Source: Allium sativum | Taxonomy: Eukaryota > Streptophyta > Magnoliopsida > Asparagales > Amaryllidaceae | DNA: 64,000 nt | Assembly: GCA_030737875.1 (NCBI GenBank) | Contig: CM060920.1 | Span: forward strand, 475,632,861 to 475,696,860 | Reading direction: 5' to 3' | In this document: positions 49,219-59,290 of the stretch, one piece after another | Numbering within the stretch: position 1 is the first letter of the stretch | How the letters are laid out: every line of letters starts with the position of its first letter | The notes under the pieces: generated by a model | What the model was told of the DNA's origin: nothing | Database searches by the model: none | The model's input: the letters and a program-made list of their open reading frames with translations, nothing else | Translations under genes and position numbers: made by a program

Positions 49219-52200
49219 CTATTTCCATTCTGCATACGAATTTCTTTCCTTCCAAGCTTGTCTCCTATCGTTGTAAACATGCTCCCAGTCGCTAGCATCC
49301 CGGTCTCGAGTCGTGAACCATTTTCTATAAATAGGTGGCACGGGATGTTTGTCCTCAAGTTTAACCTGCAAGCCATGAACCGTGAGGCTTGAAAATATTC
49401 GTCATATTTTATAATCTTTGAATATAAACGTTACATACCTGAACAAAATGATATTGGTTGACAAAAGCTATCGCGATTTCTTTGCGTAGTACTGGTGGAG
49501 GTATCTTTCCTCTCAATGGTGGTATTGTCATCGTAAGCCTTTCACTAATGCTGAATAGCACAACAATGTATCTAGTTGCAATAATATATCCAACATCAGG
49601 CATTGACATCCATTTTTCCATTGGTGCAAAATCTTCATCTTCGTGTAAAAGGCTTTTGAGAATAACTGAACTTCTACCATGTTCTACAAAAACTTTATCG
49701 TACATACTCTGGTGCTCATATAGCTCGTCGTACAATTGTGTTCTAATTTCGCTCCATCTAGATTCTCCCAATCCAAGCAAAGCAGCCACGCATCGGTATC
49801 CACAATTACCGTCCGATCGAACATCCACAATATCTGTGACAAAAGCCCTCATCTCTAATGGAATTTGATGCAGATACATTCTCATTCCTTCAGTTTGTTC
49901 GTCCAGCTGCAAATTTAATAAAGTAGGTTAGTATAGAACTCATGTGCATTCAAATAAAATGATTATTACCTTTTTTGGTTTACGAATAGGAAGCTTATCC
50001 GTTCGAGCTTTTTTTGAAGTATAAGAACTTTGGGAATAAACACTATCAACAAGCTCAAATGACGAAGCCATCCGTTTAGTTGAAGTATTATAACTTTTTT
50101 TGCTTTCTCTTCCACGTGTCTTTATTTTGCTTTTCGGAGATGCAAGAGACGTCGTTCGCGGTTCTACAATCTCCAACATTTTTTTATAAATTTGCATTTG
50201 ATACGGAGCATCCATTTTTTTCACATCGTTTATTAATTTTTCCATTTTCTCCGCTATCCCCGCATCTTTCTTTCCACTTATTTCAACAAGGTGAAGTCTC
50301 ATCCAATGAACATCTATCATATCAAGCGATATTGCCGTAGCAGGTCCAAGTTGAGCTAACTCATGCGCACAAGGCAATCCATGTGTTCTACGAAGAACAC
50401 ATCCGCATAACATTTCTTCGTCACCAACATCTTTTACTCTCTGAAGTTCGGAATGCAACAAATCAAGTGCCTTAATAGAAACAAAACCTCGTAAGTTTCT
50501 GAACTCTCGTATATGAAATATGTGCTTTACTTTGGTTATACTTTGCTCAAATGATGCTTTAAGTTCGGTGAACGAGAGTTCCAATAATGAATGCATCTTC
50601 GTCCAGGCTTGTTCAAAATTGCATAAACTACTAGCTAAATGTTTCTTCAATTTTGAATGAGCAGACTCGACCCTGCATTAACACATGTAAATAAGTTAGA
50701 ACTAATCACAACAATTATTCTTTCAGTAATCGTTACAACAATTAGTAAACAAAATTACCGATTAGACGTGTAATTTCCAAAATGCTTGTAGTCGTCAGTC
50801 CATGCTTGCACAAATCTATCTTTGTAAGTATCCAACCATATCTCGTGAATATACTTCAGAAGTGAAGTATGGTTTGCATACTTTTCGTGCAACACTTGTA
50901 AATTCGCATTATAGGCAACGATATTTTTTGAACACACTAATTCATTCCAATCAAATAAGAAAGACTTCTTCTCTTCAAGCTCCATACCTTTTACTTTTTT
51001 TTGCATATAAGTGAGAACATTATTTTTAATATGCCACGTGCATAACATATGAGCAGACTCAGGAAACACAAATCCAATAGCATTAATTAGTGCCGTTTCT
51101 CTATCAGAAATAAAGACTGATGGCATTTCCACTTCAGAATCAACCAACACTGATTTCAACCTCTCTAATGCCCACATATAATTTTCCTCTTTTTCGGCAA
51201 CTAAATAAGCAATGGCTATACAAAATGTAAGATCCGTGCTAGTAACTCCAACAATCTCAAGTAACGGCATTTTGTATCTATTGGTTTTATACGTACAATC
51301 TAATATGATAACCCTAGGAAATGTACGTAAAAAATCCAAACTAACAGGATGTGCCCAAAAGATATCTTTAATAATATCAGTACCATCTAATGTCTTACGA
51401 TGCCATTCAAAGTAATCAAATTCTTTCAACTTACTAAGCAAGTATTGAACTTGTGATCGCCCTGCCCGTTCAATAGCATTCTGTGCTTTTATCACATTGT
51501 AGATTGTTTTGATTGTGGTAGAATTTGAAGTATCATTTCGTTTAAGGGTGGCTAAAATTTCTTTTGGCTTTACCAAATTCTTATGCATCTCTATAACTAA
51601 CCTGATCTCAGCTTTGGTTAGTCGACCAATATACGAGTGACCTTCTGTATTTTTCAATTCAGAATGATTGTGCACACCATTGACAACATGCAATCGCCAT
51701 TCATCTAAAGATCCAAGTTTCTCGCCTTTCAGTCTAAATGGGCAATTGCATTTTTTGGTACCCGTAAGTCGGAGATTTTTCGGTTGAAAATCCTTTCGCT
51801 TCTTGTAAACGCCACTTCGTTCACAAGCAAACGTGATTCTTGGTTTCTTGACTGAAGCACCGGTATCCGATTTCAAGATTATAATAACAAAACCAAGACG
51901 CTTTCCAGTATCACGAACCCAATCAACTAATTTTTTCCGTGAAGGATATATCTGCATTTAAAATGTTATATAAAATGTAAGCATTCACGATTTATTTCAG
52001 CATTAATCAAAGAAAACGTACATCATAAGTCGTGAACTCATTTGAATAATCCAATACTATCTCATCATCCTTTTCTTCATCACTAGATAATGCTACAATC
52101 TGCACAAAACATATACAACAAACTTTAAGTTCAAACCAGAAAAATATAACTTACTCAATTATGTGTGGTATATAATAAAACCACGTGTAATGAACGCGAG

Positions 52201-52434
52201 GAATATATGGAAACCTCGTACTGTTCAATCGTGGTATTGTTTCTTTCCACGTTGTCTGGCTACGTGGTTTATGTACTTTCCTAGTAGGTTCCCTACGCGG
52301 TTTATTACTAATTCACTCATATCGCACTGCATCGGTTGTACTTGAAAAATGAAAAAAAAAACTCAAATTCTAAATTTTTCTTCAATTACCTGCTGCGATT
52401 GGGATGAGTAATCATCTTCTCCTTCAAAATCCAT
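49219..52434 (-). CDS. FAR1/MULE transposase fused to an OTU protease domain
   Basis: Six exons (52434-52390, 52099-52022, 51951-50759, 50672-49971+1 i.e. to 49970, 49906-49439, 49365-49219) give 877 residues without stops; all borders are GT-AG. After an acidic N-terminus comes a FAR1-type zinc-binding region (about 42-140; C84, C109, C111, H135, H137). The MULE DDE core follows: D259 in ILDCTYKTN, D324 in ISDRE, C345/H348, and E378 as candidate third acid. TSNRVESAHSKLKKH spans the third intron. A SWIM finger lies at 528-542 (CGC..CAH). Basic stretches near 610-673 may direct nuclear import. The OTU domain covers about 690-845, with D705/C708 in SDGNCGYR and H826 in NQYHFVQ. It should bind the element ends and cut and join DNA; the protease part may remove ubiquitin-like tags. 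That last role is inferred. Confidence 0.85.
49366..49438 (-). other. Intron 5 inside the OTU coding region
   Basis: The donor GTATGTAACG and the acceptor GGCTTGCAG bound 73 bases. Splicing joins HFVQ to VKLEDKHPVPPIY. Without splicing the protein would end nine residues after the catalytic His. Confidence 0.75.
49907..49969 (-). other. Intron 4, the junction between transposase and OTU
   Basis: The donor GTAATAATC and the acceptor AAATTTGCAG bound 63 bases. Both flanking exons are in phase 0, so splicing fuses the basic tail (RKPKK) to LDEQTEGMRM and the OTU domain. An unspliced transcript would give a transposase without the protease domain. Confidence 0.75.
52181..52301. repeat. CCACGT/ACGTGG motif cluster 3
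   Basis: About five CCACG or CGTGG-type sites lie in 120 bases inside the first intron of the transposase gene (52389-52100). The placement mirrors cluster 1 in the leader intron of the PMD gene. Confidence 0.65.
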
Positions 52435-52593
52435 TGTATTCTTGTTTGCAAATCAAATTTTTCTTGAGTGATTTGAAATCTAGGGTTTTTTGGAGCTTAG
52501 GTGTTTTTACTGACAGTAAAGTTACGATGTTCTGAGTTTACATGAGAAGATAAATCTTAAGGGCAATTTAGTCATTAAAATTTTAATTTTAAG

Positions 52594-52636
52594 GGGGGGC
52601 TACTAACTAAAAACAAGGGTTGAAATAGAATTTGCC
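52594..52636 (-). repeat. Right terminal inverted repeat of the MULE
   Basis: Its minus strand begins GGCAAATTCTATTTCAACCC and matches the left end at about 38 of 43 positions. It lies only about 160 bases upstream of the transposase start codon, so promoter elements probably overlap or adjoin it. Confidence 0.85.
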
Positions 52637-52645
52637 AATACAATG
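52637..52645. repeat. Mutator-type target duplication (right), AATACAATG
   Basis: Differs from the left copy (45714-45722) at one base. Confidence 0.85.
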
Positions 52646-54230
52646 TGGTACAACAAGGTCAGGCCGATCAACACTTTTAGCTACTGTTGGTGGTCAAACA
52701 TGAAATCACAATGAATGTAGAAGTCAAAACTCATGCAATGATGACAACAACAGATCAGAAGACATAAATGATGAGGAATGTTATCGAGACTCAGGTGATA
52801 CTCACCACATCACTAATAACCTACAAAATTACTCAGGTATGAAAGTTTTACATATGGGTAACGACGAAGCTACAAGTATTTCTCATATTGGTAAATGTAC
52901 TATGAAATGCAAGAGACAACTTAATCCCAATAATTTACTGAGAGCACCAGCCATCAAGAAAAACCTTCTAAGTGTCTCTGAATTTGCCAACGATAACAGC
53001 GTATGCTTTGAGTTTCACTTTAAATTTTTCTTAGTTAAAGATTTACTAAGTCAGGATATATTGTTACAGGGTAATTTGCATAATGGACTGTACAAACTCT
53101 GCTCTGTGAAGACCGGAAAATCAACCTGTACTGAAATGTTGTGTAACTGTGTCAGTGCTAATGATAATATGCAGAAAAATGTAATTGAAACTTAACATTG
53201 TAAACTAGGTCACCCTAGTTATGAAACTGTCAAACTGGTTTTGGATAATAATAATAATATTTCTAACAAAAGTATACCAGATAAAAACACATGCACACAC
53301 TGCTAGCTTGGCAAAAGCCATAAGCTGTCGTTCAATAGTTCCGAAACTGTTTACAATAAGCCCTTATAATTAATAGTTATAGATCTATGGGGACCAGCTC
53401 CAGTTTGCTCAAACCAGGGACACGTGTATTATCATTCCTTTGTTGATGCGTATTCGAGATTTCCTTGGATATGTTTTCATAAGGCTAAGTCAGAAGCATG
53501 CAATGCAGTCATACTGTTCGTTACTTTCATAGAAAAGCAGATTAACTGTTGTGTTAAAGTGATTCAGACTGATGGGAGTGCAGAGTTTAAACCCCTATTA
53601 AGAAACTATCTTCTTAAGAGAGGTATACATCATAGATCAAGCTGGCCCCACACATCAGAACATAATGGTTTAGTGAAGAGAAAAAATAGACACATTGTTG
53701 AGACTAGGCTGTCATTATTGTCATAGGGTTCATTACCAATGAAATAATGGAATGGGGTCTTTTACCAACAAAAGTACTGAAAGATAAAAGCCCCCTTGAA
53801 AAAAAAATATAACACTAAGCCCAACAACAAACATTTAAAAAGTTCAGGTTGCATATGTTTTCCCTGTTTAAGGGCCTATAACCAATACGAACTCAGCATG
53901 AGGTCTTGCCCATGCACTTTTATTGGATACCCTAATAACCAGACCAGAAGGGGTATAGGTATCTAGATATAAAATGGTAGGATATTTGCTTTTGGACATG
54001 TGGTTTTTGATGAAAACATTTTTCCTTAAGCAAATAAACAAGCAAAATGTAGTCATTACATATGCAGTACAAGGAACATTTTACTTGCCATACCCATTCT
54101 TTCCACAATAAAGGAAGGAAATGAGCATGAGGAACAACATTCAAATGCAGAAATACAAGCAAGTGTGTCATGCAAAAAATCTGGTTATAGCACTGATGGG
54201 TCAAAAAATGAATGCGTTTGGTGCATATTG
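52646..54230 (+). pseudogene. Protease and integrase of the copia remnant
   Basis: This is the continuation of the element begun at 44952. A protease active-site remnant reads YRDSGDTHHIT at about 52787. The pre-integrase zinc region HCKLGHPS..CTHC lies at 53193-53303. The integrase core follows: IDLWGPAP with its Asp at about 53382, HSFVDAYSRFPW, QTDGSAEF with the second Asp, and TSEHNGLVKRKNRHIVE with the Glu. The pre-RT linker CFPCLRAYNQYELSMRS..HVVFDENIFP ends near 54020. RT and RNase H are absent, so the element is 3' truncated. Several stops are present. Confidence 0.8.
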
Positions 54231-54589
54231 ATTTGCATTGGTTTGTCGCTCAACTTCTAGCTGCCCATCATTATCTCCTTAATGGCCCATCTAAGTTGGT
54301 GAACAGATGCAGCCTTTAATGTTTAAACTCTACTAATATTACCTCGTGAGAGTTGCTTTAGAGTCTGGTATATTTATCACATATAATCGGCATATGCTTT
54401 TGCAATAACTGCTATTATCACAAACTCCATTATAAGTGAACAAAATCGAAATCTTTAGGGCCATTCTTCTTACTACAAATACTACTATTTAAAATTTTGC
54501 TTCTTGGTTTCGTAGACCAAGTTAATTAAATGTTAGTGGAAGTTTTAAACTGCTAGATGTGAGACCAATTTTCATTTTGATGATAGGTG
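54231..54589. other. Intergenic sequence, no gene seen
   Basis: This lies between the truncated copia remnant and dispersed repeat copy B. No terminal repeat or coding domain was recognised. Confidence 0.45.
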
Positions 54590-55395
54590 GACATTCGAAG
54601 CCACTGGGGGTATTGGAACCAACAAGAAGTGCTTTGAAAGAGGATTTTGATGGAAAGGAAGGAAAAGAGGATGATGACCAGGCTATAGATATCGATGAAA
54701 AAGGCAGTTTTCTCTTCCATCCCCTCCAAAATAGCTTTGTTGCATGTTGGCAAGCTTTGACTTTTAAGTTTCTTTTTTATAAATTGGAACAGGACAATCA
54801 TCAAGGTTGTAGTCCAATTAGAGAAAGAGACGGGGATAGGAAACGAGAAAGTCGAATATACAGGTTTTCTCGGCATCTTAACCAATTGTTTTATTTGAAA
54901 TTCACAAGTAGTTCCCACTCTAATCATATGTATATCATGGTTAAAATGCTGGGTGCAGTAAGCACCCACATCTAATTGCTGCTACATTACTACATGAGAT
55001 CAATCTATAGACGAGTCATTTATAATTGTCTTAGATATGGAAACATTTGTTGCACCCAGTTAATGCTGCAACAACTTATCATTACTGCTTTTGTATTTAA
55101 TTTGACAAGCCATTGGTAGAATATGAAATGCTTCGCAAAGTTAGACATGATGATCCTGCATGCCAGGTTTATCCATACTGGCAGTGTTCAGTGAGAAGTA
55201 AGATGGATCAAACATTGTATTTTTTTTTAATACAAAAATAATAATTCGACACAAACGCCCATGCGCATACACACACACACTCACTTTTATTTTTCTTCTT
55301 GGAATTGGGTACTTAATTAGATAGTGGTATATGTTTGCACTAAAAGTACTAAAAGTCTTAGGTAGTGCAAAACATACTACGTACATGTCAATATA
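54590..55395 (+). repeat. Dispersed repeat, copy B (uninterrupted)
   Basis: Aligns with 40089-40597 and 43405-43735. One frame reads GSFLFHPLQNSFVACWQAL and DNHQGCSPIRERDGDRKRES, and copy A has a similar string with RGRSP. The protein source is unrecognised, but the second part resembles an Arg/Asp/Ser-rich tract of a splicing-type factor. Possibly a retroposed or duplicated gene fragment. Confidence 0.6.
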
Positions 55396-55397
55396 AG

Positions 55398-55464
55398 ATC
55401 GTAGAACATGTGACCTTTCACGCCAAGGGCCGCGCTTTAACTGCTCGGACTATGGTGCTAGTCA
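55398..55464 (-). mobile_element. tRNA-derived SINE-like head
   Basis: On the minus strand TAGTCCGAGCAGTTAAAGCG (55452-55433) resembles a pol III A box. AGGTCACATGTTCTACGATC (55417-55398) resembles a degenerate B box at about tRNA spacing. No acceptor stem pairs, so this is not a working tRNA. It starts exactly where repeat copy B loses similarity with copy A. Confidence 0.35.
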
Positions 55465-55554
55465 CTCTCTCTATTGTGTAAGCCATGGCTTGGGACTATG
55501 CTTCTTAAAATCCTACCGTTATTTGTCGTGCTATGTCTGTTTGTTTGTTAACGT

Positions 55555-55807
55555 TTGTAGGGGTAAAGTAAAGACAATGATCGTGACTATGGACATGACT
55601 ACCATAGAGGGTGTGACAGACAAAAATAGGAGAAGAAGAAAAGTAGATCAAGGATCAGAAGCTGCAGCAGGGATCCTAGAGATTGTGGTGACTGGCGACT
55701 ACCACCACGGAAGGAGACGTGGTAAAAGTGGGAGTCCTAAGAGATGGTGTAATGCTGATGAAAATGGTCATGACGATACTGGGAAGAAGAAAAAAGAAAA
55801 CAAGTAG
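55555..55807 (+). pseudogene. RS-rich gene fragment
   Basis: After an acceptor-like GTTTGTAG, one frame reads SKDNDRDYGHDYHRG and, beyond one stop, KKKSRSRIRSCSRDPRD. This is the Arg/Ser/Asp-rich composition of SR-type splicing factors. Together with the RERDGDRKRES string in the repeat upstream it may be an exon of one degraded gene. The exact gene cannot be named. Confidence 0.35.
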
Positions 55808-56457
55808 AGATCTCAGGTGGTACATGTAGATCTTGGACCCTGAAACGGTAGAGGCTAATTAAGCTTACGGCTTCTCTTGGGTTGAAACATAGCTATGAGA
55901 AATGTGAACATGACATAATTTTATTGACGTGCATTTACTATGTGTTTTATCAAGAACTTGCTTGTATAGCTGAATCCGAAGCGGTTAGATCATAACTCAT
56001 GATAGTATAATGAATACACATGCAAAAGTAATGCGCCTTGTTGTTTCTTTTTGTTTAACCTCCATTCATTTTAAACTCTACATGAATTATGAACTATTTT
56101 ATTTTTGAATTATAAAACTAAGATATTTGAGTTAACTAATTAATCATCAAATTGAGAAAATTTGCAACCATGACTGCCTTCAAAATCAATCTAAAACCAA
56201 TCTTTGATGATAATCCTGATCAAGATGGGGGTATTTGTTCTTATACCCCACCTCTCTCTCCCATCTTCAATCATTTGTTGTTCTCGTTGATGAGGATGAT
56301 TCACATTAGTGCAAACCGCAAGAAATCAATGAGATCTGAAACAAGATCAACTAAAACTAATTCTGCATGCATATAAAAGAGGATAGGAAGAGGTTACCTC
56401 TCTAAATCAAATTAGAAACTCTATGCAGCATTCAAAGAAAATCAATTTCAGCCCAAC
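55808..56457. other. Intergenic sequence, no gene seen
   Basis: AT-rich; a short open frame at 56152-56376 has no recognisable motif. Confidence 0.45.
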
Positions 56458-57035
56458 ACTACAAGAAAAAAATGTATTTTACAATGGATAAAAAACGTTA
56501 TTATAGTACGTCAACATCATTTAGTATGTCATTGTAATATCAGAAGTTGCAAACAAAATGAATTTTTTACAACTTCCATTTAATATTGCATAAACTATTG
56601 TAGATTATATATTTATAACACTTCTCAACTATTGTTGATGTTCGTTATATTAGTTTAAGAATAATATGCAATATCTTTCAAATATTGTAAAAATGAACAA
56701 TTACAATACAACCCAAACATTATAAATGCCCTTTCTACGATAACCATGAAACATTCTATTATGCATTTTCAATATCTTTTATATGTTGTAGATGAAATTT
56801 TACAAAATTAGCTTAAAACCATTTAGACAAAGGGTTTAACAGTCATTTTCAGATTTGAGATGACTTTTACAACTGTTTTTTCAAACTTGTTTCTTACTTT
56901 CTGACTGTAGTCATGTTCTTTGATTGTCATAAATAAAATAATACCTTCCTTTTGATTTAAGAAATAACATGTACATCATACAACATCAAAGTGGCATGTG
57001 CATTTTATATAAATGCAACTGTAACTATAACATAA
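56458..57035 (+). mobile_element. CACTA-type element end (left end only)
   Basis: CACTACAAGAAAAAAATGT is the characteristic start of plant CACTA elements. The following 500 bases hold repeated short TACAA/TTGTA-type motifs, as in subterminal regions. No matching TTGTAGTG end was found to the right, so it is one-sided or disrupted. Confidence 0.5.
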
Positions 57036-57619
57036 GGTGCGTTCGTAGTCATTGAACGGCGCAGTTCGCGCTTGCATCACGTCCGACGCGTCAGAAGCGC
57101 CGGACTTGCGAGTGGGATTCACCCCGTTCACGCCCAGTTTGGTGAACGCGAGAAAAAGCTTCGTTTAGTTTTCGAGCTGTGCATTAAAAGGCAGCAGACC
57201 CAATTTCGTTGGGTGTACACGCACGCCCCCTTGCCCAAAGTGCACAAGTGTCCATCTTTGACATTTTTAATATATATGTGTACATATCAAGCCTTATGTT
57301 TATTCAAGCCCATTTGATTTCATTTCAATTGTGCTATAGTTTGCATGCTCATATATATACCAAGTTAGTTTTAATATTTTTACAATGTGGGACTAATATT
57401 ACAATATTCTCATTCGTATAAGAAACATAAATTAAAATAAAACACATAATTTAATTCAAAACAAATAAATTAATAAATAAATACCCCGCTCAAATAACAC
57501 GCTTAGATATCTCGTTTGCAGCAAAAAACACATTCCACGTTTACAACAGTGTCACGGTCAAATATTCCGCTCAATTGTCACGCTCAAATACCCCGTTACC
57601 GTTCGTTAAGAACGCACTC
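57036..57619. mobile_element. MITE with GTGCGTTC ends
   Basis: GGTGCGTTCGTAG..GAACGG at the left is mirrored by CCGTTC..AAGAACGCACTC at the right, giving imperfect inverted ends. The first 200 bases are markedly GC-rich. CATA at 57031-57034 and 57619-57622 may be a short target duplication, but the fit is loose. Non-coding; hAT- or PIF-like origin undecided. Confidence 0.5.
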
Positions 57620-57673
57620 ATAGTATGTTAATAATCCAACGTTCAGAAATATCTCCAGACATGTTTAATATTT

Positions 57674-57853
57674 CTCTCTGTTTGGTTATAGGCAGAATCC
57701 TGAATTTCGCCTATAACCAAACAGAGAGCAATTTGGTTTTATTTATGCCTGGGGCGCAATTCTTAATTGTGTCCCAGGCATAAATCAAGCCAAATTGCTC
57801 TCTATTTGGTTATAGGCGGAATCCAGGATTCCGCCTGTAATCAAACAGAGAGC
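57674..57853. repeat. Three consecutive palindromes
   Basis: Hairpin 1 (57674-57693 with 57709-57728) is a perfect 20-bp stem with a 15-base loop. Hairpin 2 (57729-57753 with 57773-57797) has a 25-bp stem with two mismatches. Hairpin 3 (57797-57824 with 57826-57853) has a 28-bp stem with three mismatches and a 1-base loop. Hairpins 1 and 3 are copies of one sequence (CTCTCTGTTTGGTTATAGGC type), so the whole block is itself a larger inverted repeat. Non-coding. Confidence 0.85.
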
Positions 57854-58023
57854 AATTACTCTTGATTTGAATGGTTTGAATACTGATGTAATTTCCGCTA
57901 GTTTTAACAATTTCGCTTCTGCTCTGTATAAAATTCGAAATAGAGGCGCAGTCCTTCTATGTATACATTGTTCAAACAATTGCACAAAAACATAGAAATT
58001 TGCGACAAATAAACCAGCAAACA

Positions 58024-58210
58024 CTACACCATATATGCTGATTAAGCTGTGTTTTTAGTCGTATTTAAGGCTCTTAAACATGACCAATAGCCGTATCAAA
58101 AAACGTCGTGTTAAATTTTTAGATACGGCTACAAACCGTATCTCATAAGTAATAACATACGGCTTATAGTCGTATCTAAGTAGTATTCAGACACGGCCTT
58201 TGACCGTATC
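58024..58210 (+). mobile_element. CACTA-type end with GATACGG subterminal repeats
   Basis: CACTACACCATATATG begins the block. It is followed by at least six copies of CCGTATC or GATACGG-type motifs in both orientations (58090-58210). Short motifs repeated in both orientations near the end are typical of the subterminal transposase-binding region of CACTA elements. The opposite end was not found before the LTR at 60113. Confidence 0.6.
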
Positions 58211-58235
58211 GAATTATATCTGTGTGTGCACATAT

Positions 58236-58244
58236 TTATATATA

Positions 58245-58280
<36 letters not shown>
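58236..58280. repeat. (TA)n microsatellite
   Basis: A simple TA run with one TGCA interruption. Confidence 0.9.
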
Positions 58281-58283
<3 letters not shown>

Positions 58284-58286
<3 letters not shown>

Positions 58287-59211
58287 GAAACTGTAGCACA
58301 TATTTTTCATATAACACAGCTTATATACCACAATTTATACATAAGAATAACACAATTTATATTTTATATATATAACCAAAGCATTTACAAGATTTTTCAT
58401 AACACGAACACAATGTATAACATATTAACATATACGAAGGAAACTGTCAAAGATTTTCATAACAGTACGAACTAACAAAAAAAAGTAAAAACATATGATC
58501 AGCCTGATATATATAACTCTAGTCGAGGCCGGGAAGATTGAGCGTACGTGCTGATCAATATGCCGATGAAATCCATGTGTTTGCTGTAAATCAAAGCAGT
58601 ACTACTATGAGAAAAAGCTAGCTCATGATGCTGATCATAAATTTTTATATATAACAGCATAAATATTTATATATGTTACTATGTACACAGTTTAAAACAA
58701 AAACTTAAAAGGCCAACCTGATGATTGGCAGTAAAACTGAATCGTGATAGCTAGCGCCTGAGTTCCAGCAACACAAAAGCGCCCAAAATCTACAGGAAAA
58801 AAGAAGTAATTTTATGCCCGATTGCACATAAAATATCGTGTCTTTGTGTTCATACTAATAACAGTGAAGGGCATATCGTGTCTTTGTATTCGTGTGTGCA
58901 TATTTGTCAATTATATGTATAACATGTTTATGTAATGCTATATGACATGATTTCATTCTCCAAAACAATTCATTTGCTTTGAACTAGTTTATTTTTCATT
59001 CTCTAAAATCTCCGCAAACATGATTTTCACGTAATGACTCACTAATTCGCTCTAAAGGTATTAAACCACAAACTCATTATAATTCTCCTTGTCGCTTGGC
59101 TGCAATATTGTAGATATAACATTGTTATAGCCTTGCCCTTCCTATTCTATCACCCTAATCTAGCTAATGTAATGTATCCGAGATGAGGGGATGGAAAAAA
59201 GCGAGATATTA
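58284..59211. other. Non-coding sequence with possible exon-like pieces
   Basis: On the minus strand 58787-58715 is bounded by TTCCTGTAG and GTTGGCC, and 58576-58507 is preceded by GATTTACAG. Both look like spliced exons, but the peptides (for example FCVAGTQALAITIQFY) match nothing I recognise. Confidence 0.3.
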
Positions 59212-59290
59212 CCTGAAGTTTATATAAAAAATGCTCTGATTTTTCCTGCTAAGTACCATGACAGAAATCCCAATCCAGCAGACCCTGCAC
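59212..59290 (-). pseudogene. Exon resembling lipid phosphate phosphatase
   Basis: An 80-base segment has an acceptor (TTGTGCAG) and a donor (GTAATATC) on the minus strand. One frame is open: SAGLGFLSWYLAGKIRAF. It resembles the segment after the PSGH-type motif in plant lipid phosphate phosphatases (PAP2 family: FAGL-x-FLSLYLSGKIKAF). No neighbouring exon with the PSGH or SRVDDYWHH motifs was found, so it is an isolated fragment, perhaps captured by the CACTA-like element that begins at 58024. Confidence 0.4.

Larger units (their letters stand above)
45723..52636. mobile_element. Complete Mutator-like element with transposase-OTU and PMD genes
   Basis: This 6,914-bp unit has imperfect inverted ends (45723-45765 and 52594-52636, about 38 of 43 bases alike) and near-identical 9-bp target duplications, the hallmark of Mutator elements. 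It carries two convergent genes: a plant mobile domain gene (plus strand, 46429-48400) and a FAR1/MULE/SWIM/OTU gene (minus strand, 52434-49219). Both read through without stops under canonical GT-AG splicing. It is inserted in a dead copia element, whose gag continues after the right duplication. Intact genes within a decayed host sequence suggest fairly recent arrival or selection on the unit. Confidence 0.9.

Noticed and set aside
49458..49868. 136-codon plus-strand frame
   Set aside because: It is exactly antisense to the OTU exon, which has catalytic motifs and splice support.
50755..51957. ATG at 51957 as the transposase start
   Set aside because: It falls in the AAATGCAG acceptor of an intron. 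Two upstream exons with consensus borders give a start at 52434.
55398..55464. A functional tRNA gene
   Set aside because: Only A/B-box-like sequences are seen; no acceptor stem or anticodon arm pairs.
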